Assembly: GCA_012974295.1 (NCBI GenBank)
Contig: JAAXQM010000166.1
Coordinates: 1-9,863 of the forward strand
DNA: 9,863 bases
Direction of reading: 5' to 3'
From: Dehalococcoidales bacterium
GTDB lineage: Bacteria > Chloroflexota > Dehalococcoidia > E44-bin15
The stretch's first letter is position 1. Every line of letters begins with the position of its first letter. The notes under the pieces were generated by a model, which did not search any database, was not told the origin of the DNA, and worked only from the letters and a program-made list of their open reading frames with translations. Shown piece by piece: positions 5,683 to 9,863 of this stretch. The position numbers were made by a program, and so were the translations under genes.

Positions 5683-6399
5683 ATGGATTTTAGTGAACTA
5701 GCACTCCGTTTAACTGAAAGCGGCAGCCTGCCCATTATCGCCGCTTTCCTGATTGGCTTACTGGCTGCTATCAGCCCCTGTCCGATGGCTACCAATATTT
5801 CAGCTATGGCATATATTAGCCGTAATATAACCGATCGTAAGTATGTGGTTACTTCCGGCCTTCTTTATATGCTGGGACGCATGGTGTCATATTCTATGAT
5901 TGGTATGCTGGTTATACTTGTAGGTCTGAGTATCCCTGGTATTTCCGAAGCGCTACAGGATTGGGGCGAGAGAATACTCGGGCCGCTCTTTATTATTGTG
6001 GGGATTCTCATGCTCGGTATTGTTAAGATTCCTTTCGTGCAAGGTGGTGGTAGGCTATCGTCTCTGGCAGAAAGAGTCGCAAATAAAGGGAGATTAGGAG
6101 CATTCCTCATGGGTGTTATATTCGCCCTGGCATTTTGCCCCTACACTGCAATCCTCTTTTTCGCTGTTTTAATACCACTTGCCATGCAATCCACAGGGGG
6201 CATCACCTTCCCCGCCGTGTTTGCATTAGGAACAGGTCTTCCCGTGCTTATCTTTGCAGTCCTCCTATCCTTCGGGGTAGCAAAGGTTTCTCAATGGTTT
6301 AACAAAGTCACGGCGGCAGAAAGAGTCATGAGGAGGATTGTAGCGCTGGTTTTTATCGGTGTGGGCATATACTACGTGGTCCTGCTGATTCAAAGTTAG
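5683..6399 (+). CDS. arsG: ArsG-like CcdA/DsbD-family membrane protein (aromatic arsenical permease candidate)
   Basis: A 238-residue inner-membrane protein with about six hydrophobic helices. Two Pro-flanked cysteines, C33 in AAISPCPMATN and C152 in ALAFCPYTAIL, occur in the first and fourth helices, the layout of CcdA/DsbD electron-transfer proteins. Its nearest named family, from memory, is ArsG, the aminoaromatic arsenical efflux permease of arsEFG, which shares this fold. Coupling to the preceding CxxC lipoprotein allows two readings: an efflux pump with its reductase, or a transmembrane electron relay keeping the external CxxC protein reduced. The AAGGG of the Shine-Dalgarno overlaps the preceding TAA. 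The next gene, acr3, begins after 102 bases. Confidence 0.75.
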   Translation: MDFSELALRLTESGSLPIIAAFLIGLLAAISPCPMATNISAMAYISRNITDRKYVVTSGLLYMLGRMVSYSMIGMLVILVGLSIPGISEALQDWGERILGPLFIIVGILMLGIVKIPFVQGGGRLSSLAERVANKGRLGAFLMGVIFALAFCPYTAILFFAVLIPLAMQSTGGITFPAVFALGTGLPVLIFAVLLSFGVAKVSQWFNKVTAAERVMRRIVALVFIGVGIYYVVLLIQS

Positions 6400-6426
6400 A
6401 GCAAATGTTATGCTCGAAAGCAACAG

Positions 6427-6478
6427 GACAACAAGTGATATACGTGTAGATCAGTCTTGAAGATTTACGACAACAAGT
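6427..6478. repeat. Direct repeat GACAACAAGT, 42-base period, before acr3
   Basis: GACAACAAGT occurs at 6427-6436 and again at 6469-6478. The start-to-start distance of 42 bases is four helical turns, so both copies face the same side of the DNA. The second copy ends 23 bases before the acr3 start. It could be a regulator site; no clear promoter accompanies it. Confidence 0.4.
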
Positions 6479-6501
6479 ATCTTGAATAGAGAGCAGATGT
6501 A

Positions 6502-7605
6502 GTGAGTAACGCTGACTCGGGCAGTACCGTCCGTCGGTTATCCATATTGGATCGCTATCTAACAGCGTGGATATTCCTGGCTATGGGAATCGGCGTGGGG
6601 CTGGGGTACCTGGTCCCCGGGATGGCCGCTTTCCTCGACCGCCTTAGTGTGGGTACAACTTCGATTCCTATAGCTGTCGGGCTTATCCTGATGATGTATC
6701 CGCCATTGGCTAAGGTTAAGTACGAAGAGCTGGGCAAGGTATTCCGCAACTGGCGTATATTAGGGCTTTCCCTGATCCAGAACTGGGTCATAGGGCCAGT
6801 GCTCATGTTCTTACTTGCAATTGGGTTCCTCGGTTTCCTGTGGCCATACCCAGATTATATGGTTGGCCTGATCATGATTGGGTTGGCCAGATGCATCGCC
6901 ATGGTAATTGTATGGAACGAGCTTGCAAAAGGAGACAGCGAGTACGCCGCTGGACTAGTAGCCTTCAATTCTATCTTCCAGATACTCTTCTATTCTGTTT
7001 ATGCCTATGTCTTTATAACGGTGCTACCGAAATATTTTGGTCTCGAAGGTTCGGCAGTGGACGTAACGATGGCCCAGATCGCACAGAGCGTCTTTATATA
7101 TCTGGGGATCCCCTTCTTCGGGGGCATGTTAACACGATTCGTCCTTATAAAAAGAAAGGGACGGGAATGGTATGAGAGCAAGTTCATACCTAAAATAAGC
7201 CCCATTACACTTATTGCCCTTCTCTTTACTATCGTGGTAATGTTCTCCCTCAAAGGAGATATTATCGTGGAACTTCCCCTGGACGTCGTCCGCATAGCCA
7301 TACCGCTTCTGATATATTTTGTGCTTATGTTTTTTATCTCATTTTATATGGGAAAGAAAATTGGAGCAGACTATTCCAAGACTACCGCTATTGCATTCAC
7401 CGCTGCTAGTAATAACTTTGAGTTGGCTATAGCGGTATCTATAGCGGTGTTTGGAATCGGCTCGGGGCAGGCATTTGTTGCAGTAATCGGTCCTCTGGTG
7501 GAGGTGCCGGTGCTCATCAGCCTTGTAAGCGTTGCCTTATACTTCCAGCGTAAATATTTCCAAAATAAATTGCAGCCGTCGGTAATGACCGACTCAAAGA
7601 ACTAG
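6502..7605 (+). CDS. acr3: Arsenite efflux carrier Acr3 (ArsB/Acr3 BART superfamily)
   Basis: A 367-residue inner-membrane carrier with ten hydrophobic segments that exports As(III), driven by the proton gradient. LSILDRYLTAWIFLAMGIGVGLG (13-35) is the hallmark start. The conserved functional Cys is C131 in GLARCIAMVIVWNELAKGD, and the conserved Glu is E307 in TAASNNFELAIAV; these correspond to C129 and E305 defined in Alkaliphilus Acr3. Length is normal for the bacterial subfamily. Translation is placed at GTG 6502, since an in-frame TAG lies at 6487-6489 and no ATG intervenes; GAGAG (6489-6493) is a modest Shine-Dalgarno. It is the last arsenic gene. The 102-base gap before it may hold its own control site, so acr3 may be expressed partly independently of the upstream genes. 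Confidence 0.96.
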   Translation: MSNADSGSTVRRLSILDRYLTAWIFLAMGIGVGLGYLVPGMAAFLDRLSVGTTSIPIAVGLILMMYPPLAKVKYEELGKVFRNWRILGLSLIQNWVIGPVLMFLLAIGFLGFLWPYPDYMVGLIMIGLARCIAMVIVWNELAKGDSEYAAGLVAFNSIFQILFYSVYAYVFITVLPKYFGLEGSAVDVTMAQIAQSVFIYLGIPFFGGMLTRFVLIKRKGREWYESKFIPKISPITLIALLFTIVVMFSLKGDIIVELPLDVVRIAIPLLIYFVLMFFISFYMGKKIGADYSKTTAIAFTAASNNFELAIAVSIAVFGIGSGQAFVAVIGPLVEVPVLISLVSVALYFQRKYFQNKLQPSVMTDSKN

Positions 7606-7815
7606 TATTGATAGCCCTTTATTTTATCAGCACATTTTCACGATGTAATTTGTTGCTTCATCACACCCGCACGGGGTGTAAGCCATAGGCACAACCCACT
7701 TAGTAATAATGCGTCTATTGTGTTGTAATCGCCAACATACTGGACGAGCATAACTCATTGCCATAAGAGGAGTAACCAGGTAAAATAGGTGTAGACAAAT
7801 TAATGCGTTTTGGAG

Positions 7816-7845
7816 TGCCTCTCCTGAAAAAGGGGAGGCATTTTT
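7816..7845 (+). terminator. Rho-independent terminator closing the arsenic cluster
   Basis: TGCCTCTCC (7816-7824) pairs with GGGGAGGCA (7832-7840), nine base pairs with one T-G wobble, around a TGAAAAA loop, followed by five T (7841-7845). It lies about 210 bases past the acr3 stop and 33 bases before the next gene, so it insulates the two. The 7606-7815 stretch before it has no convincing gene. Confidence 0.8.
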
Positions 7846-7878
7846 CCGAGAGGAACTGGCGGAAAGCTAGGGCATAAT

Positions 7879-9285
7879 ATGACATTAGACCATATCTTTC
7901 ACCCCCGCTCAATAGCAGTGGTGGGCGCGAGCGCGGGCCCGTGGAATGCTGTTACCCAGCTATTCTTAGATACCCTAATCAAATTCGAATACAAAGGTGA
8001 AATCTACCCGATCAACCCAAAATTCGAAGAAGTTTCGGGTCTGAAGGCTTACCCCAACGTTAAAGATGTGCCCGGACCGGTGGATCACGTTATCTGTATG
8101 ATTCCCGCGCCGGCCACGCGCCAGCTCCTCGAGGACTGCGTAGCAAAGGGAGTAAAAACTGTTCACCTTTATACCTCGGGCTTCGCCGAGACTGGCGAAG
8201 AGGATAGAGCGAGGTTGCAGGATGAGCTGGTATCCATCGCCCGCAGCGGTGGTATTCGCATCCTCGGCCCCAATTGCATGGGGATATACTGTCCCCGTTC
8301 CGGCATCTCCTATTGTGCTGACTTCCCCAAGGATGCCGGGACTGTAGGCTTCATCGCTCAGAGCGGAAGCTATTCAATCCTCGTAACGCGGGGGGCAAGT
8401 GCCCGTGGAGTACGCTTCAGCAAAGTAGTGAGCTACGGGAACGCCAGCGACATCAATGAAACCGACCTCCTGGAATATCTGGCGCATGACCGGGAGACAG
8501 AGGTTATTGCTGCCTATATCGAGGGAACCAGGGACGGGAAGCGTCTGCGAAAGGTGCTTACTGAAGCGGCAGCGAAAAAGCCAGTGATCATTATCAAGAA
8601 AGGCGGCACCGCAGCCGGTAGCCGTGGTGCACTCTCCCATACAGGGGCTCTGGCTGGCAATGACGCGGTGTGGGAAGCGCTACTTAGGCAGACCGGCGCC
8701 ATCCGCGTTGAGGATTTTGAGGAGATGATTGATCTGATGGTAACCTTCCAGTTCTTTCCTCTTCCACGGGGGCGGAAGGTAGCTGTAGTGGGTCTGGGGG
8801 GTGGTGCCAGCGTACGGGCCTCGGACGAATGCGAACGCGGAGGGCTTACCCTTCCCCCAGCTCCAGAGGCGCTGGTTACGGAGATTGAGCCTATTATCCC
8901 CGTGGCAGGCAGCATGCTGAGAAATCCCTTTGACATGGGTAACTACCGCAACGACTGGGCTGCTGCACTGAAGCTTATTGATGGCTGGGCAGAGCCGGAT
9001 ATGTTTCTGTGGCAGCTTGCACCGGAGATCGAGCCATTTATGAAAAGTATATATCGCGAGTTCTGTAGAGATGCGAGAGGCCGCATACTGGAGGCGTTCC
9101 GCGGACTGCAGAAGCCGACCGCGGTTGTTGTCCATGGAGTGGAAGCTGGCTACGGTTTAGAGACTCTGCAGATCGTAAAGACAATGTGCGCAGAGCACAA
9201 GATGCCATTCTACCCTTCGGTTTACAGAGCGGCAAGGGCAATCAGCAGATACATGGACTACCATTCCTGGCGCGGTGATCAATAA
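7879..9285 (+). CDS. ADP-forming acyl-CoA synthetase, alpha-subunit-like (CoA-binding plus ligase-CoA domains)
   Basis: A 468-residue protein of the acetate-CoA ligase (ADP-forming)/succinyl-CoA synthetase superfamily. The N-terminal CoA-binding Rossmann domain starts FHPRSIAVVGASAGPWN (7-23) and includes YPINPKFEEVSGLKAYP and the DHVICMIPAPAT strand; the catalytic-domain motif LGPNCMGIYCPRSG (129-142) and GFIAQSGSYS (157-166) follow. The phosphorylated His is H254 in ALSHTGALAG, so the alpha-type catalytic core is present. A third domain (about 285-468) resembles the flavodoxin-like ligase-CoA part. The ATP-grasp beta domain is absent, and none is encoded between its stop and the contig end, so a partner should lie elsewhere. 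In the family, the reaction interconverts acyl-CoA plus ADP and acid plus ATP; substrate unknown. AGGG (7869-7872) precedes the ATG by 6 bases. Not obviously connected with arsenic. Confidence 0.87.
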   Translation: MTLDHIFHPRSIAVVGASAGPWNAVTQLFLDTLIKFEYKGEIYPINPKFEEVSGLKAYPNVKDVPGPVDHVICMIPAPATRQLLEDCVAKGVKTVHLYTSGFAETGEEDRARLQDELVSIARSGGIRILGPNCMGIYCPRSGISYCADFPKDAGTVGFIAQSGSYSILVTRGASARGVRFSKVVSYGNASDINETDLLEYLAHDRETEVIAAYIEGTRDGKRLRKVLTEAAAKKPVIIIKKGGTAAGSRGALSHTGALAGNDAVWEALLRQTGAIRVEDFEEMIDLMVTFQFFPLPRGRKVAVVGLGGGASVRASDECERGGLTLPPAPEALVTEIEPIIPVAGSMLRNPFDMGNYRNDWAAALKLIDGWAEPDMFLWQLAPEIEPFMKSIYREFCRDARGRILEAFRGLQKPTAVVVHGVEAGYGLETLQIVKTMCAEHKMPFYPSVYRAARAISRYMDYHSWRGDQ

Positions 9286-9355
9286 AACCGTAGCGGGTTA
9301 ATCCCTCTGGTGATCAACGTATGCATGCGTCCCAGTTCCCCTCTGTTTTAGATGA

Positions 9356-9386
9356 CACCTCAAGCGGGACCGCTGAAAAAGAGGTG
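9356..9386. repeat. Nested inverted repeat (two-tier hairpin) downstream of the CoA synthetase gene
   Basis: CACCTC (9356-9361) pairs with GAGGTG (9381-9386), enclosing AGCGG (9363-9367) and CCGCT (9370-9374), which also pair. The A-run (9376-9380) is inside the outer stem and no T-run follows, so it is not a standard + strand terminator. It lies 70 bases after the CoA synthetase stop. Confidence 0.5.
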
Positions 9387-9405
9387 CCCCGATTATATAG
9401 TGACC

Positions 9406-9455
9406 GGGGGTCTGGGGGTGTCCCCCAGCTTTAAAAAGCCCCACAAGCTTGGGGG
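9406..9455. repeat. G-run/C-run palindromic repeat with alternative pairings
   Basis: CTGGGGG (9412-9418), TGT and CCCCCAG (9422-9428) form a perfect 7-bp hairpin followed by CTTTAAAAAG. The same C-run word CCCCCAGCTT (9422-9431) is also an inverted copy, with a one-base indel, of AAGCTTGGGGG (9445-9455), so two structures exclude each other. Similar G/C-run palindromes recur between genes in Chloroflexota genomes; here it ends 54 bases before the small membrane protein. Confidence 0.55.
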
Positions 9456-9509
9456 TTGATAGAGACTATTGCTGCACTCCCTAAGCAATTGGGACCAAGG
9501 AGTTAATAT

Positions 9510-9686
9510 ATGAAAGAAGTTGTTAAAATAAGTGGCTTTATTCTACTCATCATTGGCACTCTCGGGCTTCTAATTAATGAGTTTGTTTTCGATTGGGGGA
9601 GAGCTGCCGCCATAACTTTCGCTGCTTTTAATATTGCGGGGCTTGCCACTTTAGCTGTTACCCACAGGGGTATGAGAAAGATATAA
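9510..9686 (+). CDS. Small two-helix membrane protein, unknown function
   Basis: A complete 58-residue frame with AAGGAG (9497-9502) 7 bases before the ATG and TAA at 9684-9686. KEVVK leads into a first hydrophobic helix (about 8-27, ISGFILLIIGTLGLLINEFVF), a short loop DWGR, and a second (about 32-50, AAAITFAAFNIAGLATLAV), then a basic tail THRGMRKI. The good Shine-Dalgarno, clean hydrophobic pattern and positive C-terminus argue that it is real. I recognise no family. It stands alone after the G/C-run repeat, and no neighbour explains it. Confidence 0.6.
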   Translation: MKEVVKISGFILLIIGTLGLLINEFVFDWGRAAAITFAAFNIAGLATLAVTHRGMRKI

Positions 9687-9844
9687 AAGCATACGCGGTA
9701 CTTGAGTAGAACCCATACCTTGATAGCCTGGAGAAGTGCGAAGACATGATCAGGTATTACGGACAAGCTCGTGTATTGCAGTGCAAGTCAAAGTGTTCTC
9801 ATGTCCAGATAGGTTTAACTTTCCGTCACCGATGGAGTATAAAG

Positions 9845-9863
9845 CTGTCTCTTATACACATCT
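9845..9863 (+). other. Nextera/Tn5 mosaic-end adapter remnant at contig end
   Basis: CTGTCTCTTATACACATCT is exactly the 19-base Tn5 mosaic-end sequence used in Nextera libraries. Lying at the extreme end, it is untrimmed adapter, not genomic DNA. The stretch from 9687 to 9844 holds no gene I can support, and any frame running off the end here is partly artefact. Confidence 0.95.

Noticed and set aside
7663..7679. Hairpin ACACCC-GCACG-GGGTGT after acr3
   Set aside because: A six-pair stem with no T-run. The stronger terminator at 7816-7845 explains the end of the cluster better.
8514..8936. Long minus-strand open frames inside the CoA synthetase and FAD oxidoreductase genes
   Set aside because: They lie antisense to genes with clear family motifs, have low-complexity Ser/Arg/Pro-rich translations and no start signals; typical shadows in GC-rich coding sequence.
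9356..9386. A riboswitch or T-box in the structured region after 9285
   Set aside because: The nested stems do not show a T-box or known riboswitch core, and no synthetase or transporter gene follows. Left as inverted repeat only.
9710..9863. Open frame running off the right end (ATG at 9746)
   Set aside because: No Shine-Dalgarno, no recognisable motif, and its last codons are the adapter. It may be non-coding.

Overview
The window is a bacterial contig end, most likely from an uncultured member of the Chloroflexota (Dehalococcoidia-like). This rests on three soft signs: a lipoprotein with a Thr-Pro linker and a pseudopilin-like C-terminal domain, a palindromic GTCATTGC-type intergenic repeat, and a G-run/C-run intergenic repeat. 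No marker gene confirms it. All convincing genes are on the + strand. The last 19 bases are a Nextera/Tn5 mosaic-end adapter, so the right end is an assembly artefact rather than biology.

Layout. Positions 48-1781 encode a phytoene-desaturase-like FAD oxidoreductase. A 367-base gap follows, holding a MITE-like palindrome and a promoter with an operator. Positions 2149-7605 form an arsenic resistance cluster. In order it holds an ArsR repressor, an ArsP-type permease, a small CxxC thioredoxin, a Cys-containing lipoprotein, a SelW/Rdx-like protein with an in-frame UGA, an ArsC arsenate reductase, an ArsF-like thioredoxin-fold lipoprotein, an ArsG-like CcdA-family membrane protein and the arsenite carrier Acr3. 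A rho-independent terminator lies at 7816-7845. Positions 7879-9285 encode an ADP-forming acyl-CoA synthetase alpha-type protein. A structured intergenic region and a 58-residue two-helix membrane protein (9510-9686) end the contig.

The main discovery is at 4364-4672. A strong Shine-Dalgarno and ATG open a frame that reads through a single TGA (4424-4426) at exactly the second position of a CxxC redox motif (CVE-U) and continues as an intact Rdx fold to 4672. A hairpin with a GGA loop starts 12 bases after the UGA, as in bacterial SECIS elements. A conventional gene caller reports only the C-terminal 77 residues. I read it as a selenocysteine-containing SelW-like protein embedded in an arsenic operon.

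How the genes may work together (inference): ArsR, which carries the metalloid-binding Cys motif, represses from two sites sharing ATGCGCATAT, one over the arsR promoter and one just before arsP. ArsC reduces arsenate with thiol partners supplied by the small thioredoxin and perhaps the selenoprotein, and Acr3 exports arsenite. ArsP and the ArsF/ArsG pair point to a second branch handling organic (methylated or aromatic) arsenicals.
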